Assembly (NCBI GenBank): GCA_026545765.1
Contig: CM048839.1
Span: 63,608,601-63,672,600, forward strand
Length of the DNA stretch: 64,000 bases
Direction: 5' to 3'
Origin: Plantago major
Taxonomy: Eukaryota; Streptophyta; Magnoliopsida; Lamiales; Plantaginaceae
Shown piece by piece: positions 34,001 through 40,867 of this stretch. The position numbers and the translations under genes were made by a program. The notes under the pieces are model-generated. The model saw only the letters and a list, made by a program, of their open reading frames with translations. It had not been told where the DNA came from and did not search any database. Positions within the stretch are counted from its first letter, which is position 1. Each line of letters begins with the position of its first letter.

Positions 34001-34956
34001 AATACCTAATACCCCAGCCACTACATGCGGTGGAGCCCCCACCTTGTTTTTCGTTTTACGACCACCACACACCATGTGTAAGCTATCCATTTAAATCACC
34101 CGCACTAACGAGAGCGAAGTTTGTACAAGTCCGTACAACTCATCTTTTAAAAATGATATTTTTTCATGTTTTATCGTTTCTCTCTCCTACTTCTCATACT
34201 TTTTTCTCATTATTTTTCATTTATCTCTATTACAACAAATACTAAACTATCAATTGTCTTAAAACAATGCCGAAAAGAAAGGGAACAAGCTTAGCAAGAC
34301 GGACGGAGTAGTATAGCATAATAAGCAAAAAATGTGACTAAATTTTCAATTAAATTTAAATCTGGCATGTTTGTCATACTTATTCAATTTGAATCTGGTG
34401 TGCACATGTGTCACGTTTTTAATAGAATGTGTAGGGTTGAAATTCTGATTTTGTTAACGTGATTTTCTCTCGTTCATTTATTTTTGAAGGTTTTTTCTTT
34501 TTCCAATCATAAATTTTATTATTATATAAAAATGCTTAACACATTTATTACGTAAATGCTAGTTAACTCTAGAAGTACCAAGCAACCTAAATTATTTTCA
34601 GCAAATTGATCCCAATAAGTAATCCATGTGCAAGCAAAAACAATCCTCCCAACCCCTACAAAATAGCCTCGAACTCTATAAAAGTTTTCATTTAAACGTT
34701 GCCTGACAAACTTTTGATTATTCTTGTTGCACTTGTTTGTTATATAAAATGTTACATGCATCTTTTCATTTTCCATTGAGCATTTTGCACACATTTTATA
34801 ATCAAGAAGGGGTCAACTTTTCTGTCTTAATCCAGTATTTGTGGAAGTATGCTACTGATTGGAGGATTATTCTGTGTCCTTTGGGGAAAGAACAAAGAGG
34901 TTAAAAAGAAAGCAACCGAAGATAAACAAGATCTCAAAGAAGAAACCATTGTGTAG
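3470..34956 (+). CDS. WAT1-related (nodulin MtN21 / EamA-like) transporter, seven exons
   Basis: Exons: 3470-3666, 4078-4140, 4255-4371, 4505-4754, 5679-5837, 6618-6769 and 34836-34956. All introns are GT-AG. The summed length is 1,059 nt, giving an open frame of 352 codons plus TAG, the usual length for this family. Recognisable stretches, in order: an N-terminal helix ending SLLSKAAIVKGMNPYVF and YRQAFATLFLAPFAFF; LSLNLYTYALNYVSATFASA; FRNIGGLLKISGCVITLSGA; LLANATWASRTVFQVPLVKQ; GIVVTGISYWLQLIAVEDKG and PIFTSAFTPLTLI; then the final IGGLFCVLWGK and a lysine- and glutamate-rich cytosolic tail. The family has ten transmembrane helices made of two EamA repeats. Members move auxin, amino acids or related metabolites across the plasma membrane or tonoplast. 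The substrate here cannot be told. The ATG at 3,470 is the first in frame. No frameshift or premature stop was found. Exon 7 is separated from exon 6 by 28 kb of transposons, so expression may depend on splicing that long intron. Confidence 0.9.
5064..5291. repeat. tandem imperfect duplication in intron 4, MITE-like
   Basis: Two copies of a roughly 110-base unit follow each other: 5,064-5,185 and 5,188-5,291. Both contain a TTCAA..GAAATTCTTAA start, ATTGTAGTATAAAATATAA, clustered AATCGAATCGAAT words and GAGTTTT..GTTGAAGA. It resembles a degraded non-autonomous DNA element. Terminal inverted repeats could not be defined. Confidence 0.5.
7014..7057. repeat. (TA)n microsatellite in the last intron
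   Basis: An uninterrupted AT/TA run. Confidence 0.97.
7275..7544. mobile_element. Stowaway-type MITE (Tc1/mariner superfamily)
   Basis: The left end is CTCCCTCCAGTCCATTAA. The right end, ATTAATGGAAATGATGGAG, is its imperfect reverse complement. The element is flanked by TA dinucleotides (7,273-7,274 and 7,545-7,546). Length (270 bp), AT-richness, the CTCCCTCC terminus and the TA target are the classic Stowaway traits. There is no coding capacity. Confidence 0.8.
7570..7724. repeat. imperfect tandem duplication of about 100 bases
   Basis: AAATTCTT.TAC..CA..ATTTTTCT.AATAT.AG followed by AAGACCATATC occurs at about 7,575-7,632 and again at about 7,673-7,724. The second copy stops where LINE-derived sequence begins. 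Confidence 0.5.
7725..7877 (-). pseudogene. LINE reverse transcriptase fragment (after motif A)
   Basis: The minus strand reads VEWSVLNYILIELGFPELF, then VDWI and a degraded stretch up to a HFQ-stop-KR remnant of the usual HFxxxRGLRQG motif. It continues directly from the QKAYDTVEW motif in the next block, across the L1 insertion. It ends near 7,725, where similarity stops. Confidence 0.75.
7878..8153 (+). mobile_element. 5'-truncated L1 3' end with poly-A and target-site duplication
   Basis: The 276-bp insert is flanked by a perfect 12-bp duplication, GACACTCCATTC, at 7,866-7,877 and 8,154-8,165. It ends in an A tract (8,142-8,152). Its 5' part can be read as the end of an ORF2 (VHPSWGFVGARLGSTL, then a stop) and the rest as 3' UTR (CTGGTGCTTCTTAATAAAT before the tail). 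This is target-primed insertion into the older LINE, exactly within the RT motif A segment. Confidence 0.85.
8154..9388 (-). pseudogene. LINE ORF2 middle: endonuclease C-terminus and RT N-terminus
   Basis: On the minus strand the block opens with the endonuclease end (IYSRIDNFLGNVKWF, then YHSPILIHLEVPPVPRRF). A linker follows, then the RT entry region (GSWLIRPILDDEITKALNKA, then GDSKALGIDGFSSKFFKHAW), VNCTLVTLIPKTKDARTMKE, YKIISKILTNRLSDVI, and motif A as QKAYDTVEW at about 8,166-8,192. At least two frameshifts (near 8,470 and 8,880) and stops show it is dead. Confidence 0.85.
9389..10682 (-). repeat. Athila-like 3' LTR (left copy)
   Basis: It starts TGATGTGCACTCAG and aligns throughout with the right LTR. 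The match stops after GGTCTAAAAGC at about 10,682, short of the extra TGTTGGGGACC end present in the right LTR. A minus-strand TATA box (AGTATAAATA) lies at 10,171-10,180. The 86-residue open frame at 10,417 is LTR sequence and not a gene. Confidence 0.85.
10683..12407 (-). other. 3' non-coding region of the Athila-like element
   Basis: I see no recognisable domain. A minus-strand open frame of 180 codons at 11,461-12,003 has no familiar motif. A T-rich tract lies at 11,260-11,315. A purine-rich stretch on the minus strand, GGTTTGGGGGTGTGA (about 10,721-10,735), is the best candidate for the polypurine tract, although it is not immediately next to the LTR. Confidence 0.5.
12408..13722 (-). 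CDS. Athila-like 3' ORF, 'putative plant transposon protein' type
   Basis: A 352-codon frame (13,722-12,664) continues after a frameshift near 12,680 into a further 98 codons (to 12,408). N-terminal part: basic, KKRGRPGKSATRPS. Core: WMLTPLDAQGWGPF, then FYAEFFQLEVDDLDDESELP, ITIRGVKFMFGPQTINKFYE and RARFWVQFMLTNLGPRKREL. C-terminal part: arginine- and glutamine-rich, then proline- and tyrosine-rich (HNYPPCYPQPPFHPPPG). The FYA..-RGV..F-..IN.F pattern is that of ORFs found 3' of pol in many plant LTR elements. Their role is not established and is sometimes compared with envelope genes. I see no obvious transmembrane helix here. Confidence 0.65.
14313..14328. repeat. poly-G tract (16 G)
   Basis: A run of 16 G on the plus strand in the Athila-like interior. 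Length is likely unreliable. Confidence 0.95.
14620..14637. other. short hairpin in the Athila-like element
   Basis: CTTGGGTTGCCTCCCAAG can fold as CTTGGG/CCCAAG around a 6-nt loop. From memory, the word GGGTTGCCTCCCAAG recurs in many plant gypsy elements. Its function is unknown. It lies between the gag-protease frame and the 3' ORF. Confidence 0.5.
14749..15631 (-). pseudogene. Athila-like aspartic protease and acidic tail, frameshifted
   Basis: The frame from 15,631 to about 15,200 includes VLPKKPDSGAFNINVVIKG, the active-site region TLDLGASNNMIPLAVYKKL, VDGSTTTAYGKI and LVDYLIVDCEDPN..ILLGRPF. DLGAS in place of DTGAS is usual for this protease group in plants. A frameshift just after LGRPF leads to 14,749-15,171, an acidic region (EELVVSFEDLLAPMNLFKTY, then NEIEEEEMKRWIEDSS) with its own stop at 14,749. 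Nothing like RT follows. The segment right of 15,631 belongs to the Tat LTR. Its normal upstream partner, the end of gag, is at 29,108 beyond the nested element. Confidence 0.75.
15632..16483 (+). repeat. Tat-like 5' LTR
   Basis: It begins TGTTGATACGG and ends CCCCAACA, 852 bp. It matches the 3' LTR along its length with many small indels. It contains the TATA box CTATAAATAC (16,187-16,196) and a run of 15 C (16,351-16,365) that is only CCCC in the other LTR. Confidence 0.92.
16187..16196 (+). promoter_or_regulatory. TATA box of the Tat-like LTR
   Basis: CTATAAATAC sits in the LTR about 290 bases before its end, the expected place for the element's promoter. The 3' LTR has the altered form CTATAAATCTG. 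Confidence 0.7.
16487..16504 (+). other. primer binding site of the Tat-like element
   Basis: TGGCGCCGTCTGTGGGAA begins three bases after the LTR end. This is the standard primer site seen in Tat-group and related plant gypsy elements. Confidence 0.85.
16540..18130 (+). pseudogene. gag: Tat-like gag, broken
   Basis: The ATG at 16,540 opens a basic, arginine- and proline-rich N-terminus (MARTRRTARAS). An in-frame TAG at 16,948 replaces what was probably CAG (…RPIQ-stop-RLGDQQ), after which the same frame stays open to 17,316. The capsid-like region (GHLTRFNSKMDSKGMSD at about 17,401-17,451) is in another frame, followed by more shifts. At about 18,061-18,115 the zinc-knuckle-like segment YCKFHKCRGHERRLHSLKA resembles the Tat gag motif YCxFHxxxGHxTxxC but has lost its last cysteine. 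At least two frameshifts and one stop make it non-functional as written. Confidence 0.8.
18355..21165 (+). CDS. pol: Tat-like pol: protease, RT, RNase H and second RNase H
   Basis: Protease active site ILVDTGSSSNIISKRTL lies at about 18,574-18,624. An in-frame TAG at 18,625 (probable former CAG) interrupts it, and the frame then stays open for 845 codons. In that frame: protease end (AIFGRPGLNQF, residues ~53-63); RT from about residue 225, with KWRMCNDFTRLNKFCPKDPY, SFMDAYQGFYQIRM (catalytic D), MPFGLKNAGATYQR and the catalytic YVDDMLVKS; connection and RNase H with LAYALVYTARRLKPYF; then a second RNase H with LEVDGSSTG, EAEYEALLMGLRLAK and AYTDSQLV (D, E, D). The last catalytic aspartate (DALAKIAS) is in a shifted frame at about 21,163. 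RT motifs look intact. Confidence 0.92.
21166..22460 (+). pseudogene. int: Tat-like integrase, frameshifted
   Basis: The end of the second RNase H (DALAKIASALTLDTRRVILL) is at 21,163-21,225. Integrase pieces follow in several frames: RQGYYWPT of the HHCC zinc-binding region near 21,520, the core start WNIDIVGPFRVP and FLIVGVSYFTKWVEAE near 21,655-21,750 with the first catalytic D, and a long intact C-terminal frame (22,134-22,460) with LRYQATAARAYNRNV, LQVGDLVLRR and KLKPKWEGPYKIVGA. No chromodomain is seen, which fits Tat. There are at least four frame breaks. Confidence 0.8.
22461..23667. other. Tat-like 3' spacer with a minus-strand promoter-like site
   Basis: No coding domain was recognised on either strand. 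At 23,301-23,310 the minus strand reads TATAAATACT, with a CCAAT-type word (CCCATTGGTTCGCC) about 20 bases upstream of it (near 23,315-23,330). This is promoter-like for antisense transcription towards 22.7 kb. No convincing ORF lies behind it. Confidence 0.45.
23668..23946 (-). CDS. small antisense ORF in the Tat 3' region
   Basis: The 92-codon minus-strand frame starts at the ATG at 23,946. Notable stretches: acidic MSESGDEEYSHWVN, then CACGNMHPPIYPGRGTAEDP with two cysteines, IVLDFEGDPPQCPG and an arginine-rich tail (RRLAEERERTLRLIRIR). A TATA box lies about 100 bases upstream, with an uninterrupted leader in between. I do not know its function. Short antisense ORFs in this place are typical of Tat-group elements. 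The frame from 24,081 is longer but would overlap the TATA box, so I prefer the inner ATG. Confidence 0.45.
   Translation of the reverse strand: MSESGDEEYSHWVNCACGNMHPPIYPGRGTAEDPIVLDFEGDPPQCPGIARRLAEERERTLRLIRIRICAQQRARQARGGGSESQGSTSGVW
24041..24055 (-). promoter_or_regulatory. antisense TATA box upstream of the 92-codon ORF
   Basis: The minus strand reads CACTATAAATAAGGG. The ATG of the ORF follows 95 bases downstream, a normal TATA to start-codon distance for a plant gene. Confidence 0.55.
24824..27189 (-). pseudogene. antisense gene of the Tat element ('putative gypsy-type transposon' ORF), fragmented
   Basis: Several minus-strand frames in order appear to be one broken gene. 27,189-26,884: MSGSDSQNVHEARDYQDG, acidic. 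26,869-26,645: a Glu/Gly run, then SPVTRPSRRSSRRIALH. 26,560-25,840: pieces with YMCVHEVAFSWMEDP, then MAQTGRVREAMRKVGPHKV and WLVVAAIHKKYDPPTYPFHG. 25,784-25,266: QREQQALEVAAS and an alanine-rich basic stretch. 25,204-24,824: a coiled coil (QAKQLEIKLKEKEVNFHKL, then FVDKAMQAFLEFKNF). The acidic N-terminus, tryptophan-containing middle and coiled-coil end match the family annotated in plants as putative gypsy-type transposon. That the family belongs here is inference. Its function is unknown. Confidence 0.55.
27864..27874 (-). promoter_or_regulatory. antisense TATA box upstream of the fragmented gene
   Basis: CTTATAAATAG on the minus strand is followed by a pyrimidine-rich leader. The first ORF begins 0.68 kb downstream, so an intron or a lost start lies between. 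Confidence 0.45.
28295..28307 (+). other. polypurine tract of the Tat-like element
   Basis: AAGCTGGGGGACA sits two bases before the 3' LTR (TGTTAATC at 28,310), where plus-strand DNA synthesis is primed. Confidence 0.75.
28310..29107 (+). repeat. Tat-like 3' LTR
   Basis: It begins TGTTAATCTG and ends TATACCCCAAGA (CCAACA in the other copy), 798 bp. It is shorter than the 5' LTR by many 1-8 base losses, often at CAG or CTG in the partner. Confidence 0.9.
29108..30664 (-). pseudogene. gag: Athila-like gag
   Basis: The intact 305-codon frame (30,664-29,747) carries a coiled-coil stretch (QAEREELEQERLRIDEERL), then the capsid domain of plant gypsy elements: APRVTPHA-like VVPRLTPHASSFYLERIA, LKGTHLNELPHFYGNPTEDP, FPSFLKDKAKNWLISLQPG, WDEVFNKFMLRYFPLKKTSD and FNQFDRETFHEAWERYKDLL. 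It ends at 29,747. The C-terminal part continues in another frame (29,478-29,149) with a proline-rich linker, NSFIAKAEDNFRITDNTLRR and IGQIAKEVGNRN. The reading would run on into protease, now 13.5 kb away across the Tat insertion. No zinc knuckle was seen, as is common in this group. Confidence 0.85.
30949..30969 (-). other. primer binding site of the Athila-like element
   Basis: On the minus strand, TGGCGCCGCTGCTGGGGAC begins a few bases after the right LTR. It is close to the tRNA-Asp-complementary TGGCGCCGTTGCCGGGGA used by many plant gypsy elements. It fixes the element's orientation. Confidence 0.8.
30972..32305 (-). repeat. Athila-like 5' LTR (right copy)
   Basis: Read on the minus strand, it starts TGTTGGGGACC (at 32,305) and ends GTGCACATCA (at 30,972), 1,334 bp. 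A TATA box (AGTATAAATA) lies at about 31,743-31,752. The last 65 or so bases at the right have no match in the left LTR. Confidence 0.85.
32306..32831 (-). pseudogene. LINE ORF2 start: endonuclease domain
   Basis: The minus-strand ATG at 32,831 opens MIITWNVRGLNK, the first conserved motif of plant L1 endonucleases. After frameshifts come DAFGCYGM, then the catalytic-region GDFNNVLYVNDR and, in the next frame, GGYGVNATVFSDLACMMDSV. It stops at the Athila insertion (32,305) and resumes at 9,388 with the SRIDNFLGN segment. Confidence 0.85.
32832..34090 (-). pseudogene. LINE ORF1 (DUF4283 and zinc-knuckle-like)
   Basis: The ATG at 34,090 opens a 221-codon frame to 33,425. It contains ELDCWDNLIMFALGEDLSMN and FVSLVKLYHHDEGYFIVRFK, the DUF4283 domain of plant LINE ORF1. 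A second frame (33,273-32,797) gives MLIEVDFTQPLRDHVMIRTG, then VEYEWRPLYCNAGLKMVHDC, where only part of the CCHC knuckle survives. One or more frameshifts lie between 33,425 and 33,273. LINE similarity fades just past 34,094. Confidence 0.8.
34836..34956 (+). CDS. terminal exon 7 of the WAT1-like gene
   Basis: The acceptor is TTAATCCAG, ending at 34,835. Exon 6 ends with two bases (AG) of a split codon, and the first base here (T) completes a serine. The next residues, ICGSMLLIGGLFCVLWGKNK, match the family's invariant last-helix region (GG-x-L/Y-x-VLWGK), which must follow the WNEILHLG end of exon 6. The frame closes at TAG 34,954-34,956 after a charged tail. Phase, sequence family and position all agree, so this is very probably the missing last exon and not an unrelated fragment. 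Confidence 0.88.
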
Positions 34957-36047
34957 AGGTTAGAGGTGTATATGTGTTTATACTGTTACTCATTTTGTCC
35001 CAGAACAACTGTAATTGAATACTTTAAAGTGTTCCAATGATACAAAAAATGATGATAAGCTTTTACCAAGTATATATGATACTTATATTATTATAATAGC
35101 CTTAATGATATGCCCAAAGTATCATATTTGCAACTTCTGATAAATTGCAAACTGGTCCCTGCACTTTATTTAATAACTAATAGAACATATATGAGTGATC
35201 CAATTAATTACATGTAGACCCTCCAAGTCTAAATGTGAATACATCATACATCATTCAAGGTCCCTATACTCAATACACACACACACATATGTATATACAC
35301 GACTAAACTATCGAGACATTATGCTACTTGTACGATAATGATCGGCACTAGAGTGGACAATGAGCCTTATAATCTTTGGGCTAACAACATGTACAACTCT
35401 AACCATCCCGGACCTTGGGATTTAGATAACCTCATGTTAACATCTTTAAGTCACCACTATACTAGTGAGGTTGATTTCCGTTGAGATCTAAATTATCTTA
35501 TTCGATCATACAAATACTTCATTGATGATAATATCAGAATCCCGATGACTATAGACAAGCTTGTAAGACTGTAATTCAGATCCTTCATAGTTGACTTAGA
35601 ATACGAATATAGGAAAAGTTGTTGACCTTATTTCATTTACATCTTTATCCATGGCTACCATTGATTCATGAAAGTAGTCAAACTTACCATAAGGAAGCTT
35701 GAGCTCGGACTTAAACATGTATTACCAAACCAACTTTACATGAGAGCCTAACATTTATCCTTCATTTAGAAGTAGTGAATTTGGTACGATCACACACGTT
35801 TCCGCTACCTGAAATTAGATTGCTCAAATGATCAGTCAGTTAGCTAACAGATTGGATAATTGATATGATTTTTCATATATGTTAGGAGTGGATCAGATGG
35901 GATATATCCGCGAATATTCGTTTATTAGATTTTTATAATTTTGCACACATGATATTAGTACATATTTGAGACATACAAGTTACCTAGTTCACTCATTTTC
36001 AATTCATTTTAAATTGTGAATCTCCTTCCACAATACAGTGTGGAATT
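34957..36047. other. 3' flank of the WAT1-like gene and unassigned DNA
   Basis: The gene's 3' UTR must lie at the start, but no canonical AATAAA was found. A short CA/TA-rich stretch is at 35,274-35,297. No ORF or element was recognised. Confidence 0.6.
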
Positions 36048-37450
36048 TGTTGGTCGGATAACGGCAAAGTAAAAGACTAGAGGGGGTGAATAGTCTTTTA
36101 AAAGTTTTGTCGATAAACACGGTTCTCGAAACACGGGGTTTACGATACTTAAAATCGAGCCTTGGAAGACTTTAAGATAGGTAAGTCTGAAACAATAAGT
36201 ATGTGTGTGTGCTTTCTTTGAAATGTAAATCTGAAAGGTAAATGACTGACGGCAAATATAGTGGTATCTGGAGATGGCGTAATCCTCCAACTAATCCACT
36301 TCGGTCTTTCTAAGACCTAGAATTCACTAGAACAGATAATTGAGTTCACCTTACAATAATCCTATTCTAAGATTCCTAAACAAATGGTTCCCGACCAAAT
36401 GTTAGCATACGAGTTATTATTCCCCTAGAGCTAAGTACTTCCTCTACTCGAGATAACCTTGGAGTTATTCACGATTTTCCAAATCAAGTACTTCCTCTAC
36501 TCCACGCCTTGATGGTGTTGGTTATAAGGTATGTCAGAGAGGCTTCTCGTATAACTTTTCAGTTATGTTTTCATAGAGCCTAATAGAACAAGACTACTTA
36601 ATACACTTGTTAGGTGGATGGCGATGCTCTTCTTGACCAGTAATTGATGTCAGATTACGGAGAATGAGCTTCAGAAAGGGTATCTGATAGTTCAACTCTT
36701 TTACGAATAACAATCTCTTGTTAAGGTTCAGGACAACTTAGAACTACTAGTGATTCTTCGAGCAACAGAAAGCTTTCAGAAAGGGTAGTGATACTTTGCT
36801 TGATGGTAAGTTTGCTTGATGGTAAGTTTGCAAGATAGAGCGTTCTAAGGTTTGTATTTCTCGACATCTAAGTGTGTGATATATATAGATGAATTTGAGA
36901 GTTGTTGGAATGATATCCGTTAGACACAATTCAAATTCGGTCCATACTTATCTTGAAATGAGTACTCGAAGTCCTTGTCTCATGTTTGAGAGAGTGTGCT
37001 TCATGACTTTTACGCGATCTGATTAATGCACTTGTACTATTTCTTGTCCTGTAGTCTTCAACGGATACATGAGCCTTTCTGATGGCTTGCATGCTCCATA
37101 CTCATGATGTCATGTGTCCAGAATCATATTTCAAAAGTAAGTAAATACACTTAAGAAAGGATTAAGGAAATAGTCTTTACGAGTTAGACTAAACCTTGAT
37201 ATCTACATAAATCTTGTGCAATCTTGGTCTTCTAATCTTGGAAAAGCTCCATTGCTAGGATTGATCTTCATGGTCTTACGGAAATAAAAATTACACTCAG
37301 GACCTATAATCCTAATACAAGATTTACTAGACTAATCATACTCGGTGATTTCCTCTTTTACAATGTTCAAGTGAACAGAGTACTTAATCACCTTCTTTGG
37401 CTAAGATAAGAACATGTGATGAGTGATCAAAATACTAAGATATTCTAACA
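36048..37450 (-). repeat. Sirevirus-like 3' LTR (left copy)
   Basis: 1,403 bp, matching the right LTR and the partial third copy. A TATATATA word near 36,878-36,887 is the TATA candidate on the minus strand. Confidence 0.92.
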
Positions 37451-38537
37451 AATTTCCTCCTTTTGATCGGTCATCCATGACTATCTTTTAAGTCTACTAC
37501 AAATTTGTAATCACGGAAGAAAACAATCCACCACTTAATCATTTCAAATGATATTCAATTTTAGTTGAATTAAGTGCGAGAAAGTAAACATCAACCAAAT
37601 CACAAGAAGTGATCTTTCTTTGATAAGTTGTCATCTATTAGAATGTATCGAGAGTATGATCTTGAGATAGTGCAGTTCTGAGAATAAGATGTAACTCTTA
37701 CAAATAGAAATTTAGAAACAATCGGCAAGATTACAAAAGTAACAAAACATACTAAGTAAATTAGAACAAAGGATAATCTGAGCTCGAGAGTATTCTAATG
37801 TTACTAGTTTTCAAGTCTTGAGATCTGACTTGGGTTGAGATACCTCGAGTTCTTGACATCCTTTGGATCGATTGACATAATCATCCACTTTTACGCATTC
37901 TTGGACATAGTCATAAAGAATCCTTGACGAGAGCTCATCTTTCGGGATAAGTCACATATTTCATGGTAACTCTTGCGAGCTTGTTATTCTTCCATGAAAA
38001 TGTTTGACCGGAAGTACTTTCCCAGGACCAGGCATGGTCTACTTGCGGTGAGATAGGTTGAAATACTTGTATATTTCTTCCGGATAGTGTATATCATCTA
38101 GGTATTCATCGATGTCATATAGAATGACTCGTAGGTTGAAACACCTAGTTTGTTCTTCTCTTAGCTACCATCCGATTTCTTACCTTGTGTACATCATCGG
38201 GCTTTGGGTAAGGGCGAGAAAAGAAAGATCCATCTTTACGGCTTCATTCCTCTTTTCCACTTCAAAGTTTAGCAGGCATGAAGGTGCTCGGTTTTAGCAA
38301 TTAAGCTTGCCTTCTCTCCATTCGGGATCGGTTGAGGATGGGAGTTGGAAACTTATCATTGACAAGTAGATGTTGTAGTTCCAAATCGATACCCTCTCTT
38401 GTTGAGAATGCACCTATATGAAGACTCTTCATTCTTGGTCTTCATATACTCGATGTGGGCATCAGTTGGCCTTTCTTAATGAGTTTCTTTGTTTACTCTT
38501 ATTGCTGAAATCCTTCTTGCTTTTACATTAGGTGGCC
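37451..38537 (-). other. 3' non-coding end of the Sirevirus-like element, with polypurine tract
   Basis: At 37,453-37,464 the minus strand reads AAAAGGAGGAAA, immediately before the 3' LTR, and is the polypurine tract. The rest shows no clear coding sequence. Confidence 0.65.
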
Positions 38538-40532
38538 TTACATCGGAGATCCTCTAACCCTTTCTTCACCTTGCTTGAAATCTTTGGTGGATGTTCCTTG
38601 TAATAACTTGGTATTTCGGAAGGGGTTCGGTACCAAAGGCCTTCTTTGCGAGAGGAGGTTGTGAAGTAGTTGCTTGTTTCCTTTTCTTGTGAAGTGGATG
38701 TTCATCTGTATCAGATTCATCCTCATCATCATTGAAGTTCAAAGTTGGAGACTTGCAGCTTTCTTGACCTCTTACTTCTCCTTCTTCCTTTTCTTCTTCT
38801 TCAGAAGTCTTCTTCTCTTCTGAGATTCTAAGGGACTTGGCTCCCCTAGTTATCATACTTCTCAGCCTTCTGGCTGGTTGATCTGGAACAACTTCTTCAT
38901 CAAGGGTGTCTCCAGTGGTGTCCTTAATGACAAGTTGACTTGAGGAGGGAGGATTTGATTGTTTTCTTTTTCTTCCTCTGCCTTTCTGAGGCATCTCTTC
39001 CCCCTTAGTCATGAATGGTGACTCGTGACATAAGCTTCAGAGAGTGATTCAAAGTTTTTCCGGAGATTGTTGTGCACCCTGACTAATTCTTGAAGTTCCT
39101 TCTTCAGCTCTTTGTTTTGCCTAACCAATTCCTACTCCTTTCTGTTGAGCTCTTCAAGCGGCCTTAGGATGGCGTTGGCTTGCAAGACAACATGGCTGGC
39201 TTCATTCAATGCTGCATTAGCATTGTTACAATCCTTATCCCTGACCAACCCTAGATCTTTCTGAGAGAGAGCTATGCTGGTTGCTCTATTGAGTAAAGCA
39301 GCGTGATGGCTTCATCTCTTACGGGACGATTTTAGCATACGTGTCTTGGGCAACTAGTGTCTCTCTGAGTTCCAAAAAGATTCTATTCCTTGCACGGTGC
39401 TCTTCACTTCTTGAACTACCTGGTGCAGAGAAGATATGAGGAGCAAGTAGGGCTCTCTTTTGTTGAGTGATAAGTCTCTCATCTTCTTCTGCAGTAATCA
39501 AGTTGCGGTTTTCTTCAGCATCACTCTCATAATCCTTCTCTGGGATTGTTTGCAAGCTGGCTAACATCTTTTGTTTGCCTTGGAGTATGCTGGCCTTCTG
39601 AGAGAATGTAGAAGGTTTTTACGATGCAGCCTCAACATCGTGCTCTTCATCATCATTGTTATCCATGGCATCTATCTCAGCAGCTGTGACAACAATGGCA
39701 TTCTTCAGATTTCTTTGCTCATCTAGGAGTGCCAATTCCTTGGCATTAGCTTCTTTGAGATTTTTGAGTTTGGCCTCCTTTTCATCAACAAGAGCTTGAC
39801 ACTCAATCTTGATTCTCTTTCTTCTTCCAACACCTTTACGAGTTGTTCAATCCACGAACTTCGGTAATGAAATTTCTTCTATGGCATCATTGTGCTCAGC
39901 CTGTTGGATATCTTGATGAGACTTGGGAGGTGATGATGATGGGGCTTTCTGAGCATTTGAAGGAGTAGCCTTTTCTCCACTTCCTTTGCTAGCTTTCTGA
40001 ATCTGCCTTGTCGGGTTGGGGATCATCATTACGATCATCATCATCATCACTCTTGTTCTTTGCTTCTTGGTTTGGATGCTCGGAGGAGGTTCTTGATAAT
40101 CATTTCGTCCATCTCCTCATCATCTTACGAAACCGGGTTGATCACATTTGGGAATGTAATCATCCTCCATTAACTTCTTCTTGTTCGTGAGGATAAGTAG
40201 TGAGCTTCTTTGGGCAAGGCGGGATGGGTAACCATCTGCTCTTGGGTTTGAACATCCGCAAACTTGAACTCTGCTATAAATCTTTGTGCTACTTCATGAA
40301 TGAAGTCTTCATACATCAGAGTGGCAAATGAGTAGGACTCTGTTGGGAACAATGCATGGATATAATATTTCAGATTGAAGGCGATTGCTCTCTTTTCTGG
40401 GACGTTGATTACTCTAGCTAATTCAGAAAGGTCAGCCTTTCTGAGTTCCTGCCATTGTCTGAAGCACTTGAGATGTTTCTTTAAAGTGTATACGGAAGCC
40501 TTGAGTAAATCAACTGGCACTAGACTTTGAGA

Positions 40533-40613
40533 CTGAAAGAAAGGGATCAAGTTAGTTTTGTTTAAACCACTTGAGTTAGTATCTGTGTGCAAAAGTAAGC
40601 TTTCTGAGCATAC
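40533..40613 (-). other. candidate intron in the 3' gene, copy A
   Basis: On the minus strand ACACAG|GTATGCTC begins it, and CCCTTTCTTTCAG ends it. The branch-type word GATACTAACTC lies inside. It is 81 nt and open in frame. The same signals occur in copy B at 46,470-46,550. Confidence 0.6.
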
Positions 40614-40867
40614 CTGTGTAGAAACACTAGGCTCATTATCACGTATACCTTGCTTGGTCTCGAGACCACGGATACCTTGTTGTGAGGAGAAGTCGATCCT
40701 CATCAACCTTTCTTCTTGCTTGAACTTCAGTGAGGAAGCTCGATAGCATGTTCCTCAAAAACCTTGGGGTTTACGGCACCTTTTGCAGAATCTTGCTTGT
40801 TCGTGATTTTAGTTTCCTTTGGAGGAGATAACAGCTGTTTTCTCCATCGATTGTTCTTGGCCGAGCA

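Larger units (their letters stand above)
7725..34094 (-). mobile_element. LINE (plant L1 clade), 5' half to mid-RT, split by later insertions
   Basis: LINE sequence is in three blocks on the minus strand: 34,094-32,306 (ORF1 and the start of the endonuclease), 9,388-8,154 (rest of endonuclease, first RT motifs) and 7,877-7,725 (following RT segment). The protein order is collinear across both gaps. The gaps are an Athila-like element and an L1 3' fragment. The 3' part of RT, any RNase H or zinc finger, and the poly-A tail are missing, so the LINE was truncated at its 3' end by deletion. It carries several frameshifts and is not functional. Confidence 0.85.
6770..34835 (+). other. 28-kb last intron of the WAT1-like gene
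   Basis: The donor is GAAG|GTATGT at 6,770 and the acceptor is CCAG|T at 34,835. Contents: a TA microsatellite, a Stowaway-type MITE, and a LINE on the minus strand carrying an L1 fragment, an Athila-like element and, inside that, a Tat-like element. About 700 bases of unique AT-rich sequence remain between the LINE and exon 7, with a GGACGGAGTA word near 34,299 that could be a MITE remnant. Confidence 0.85.
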
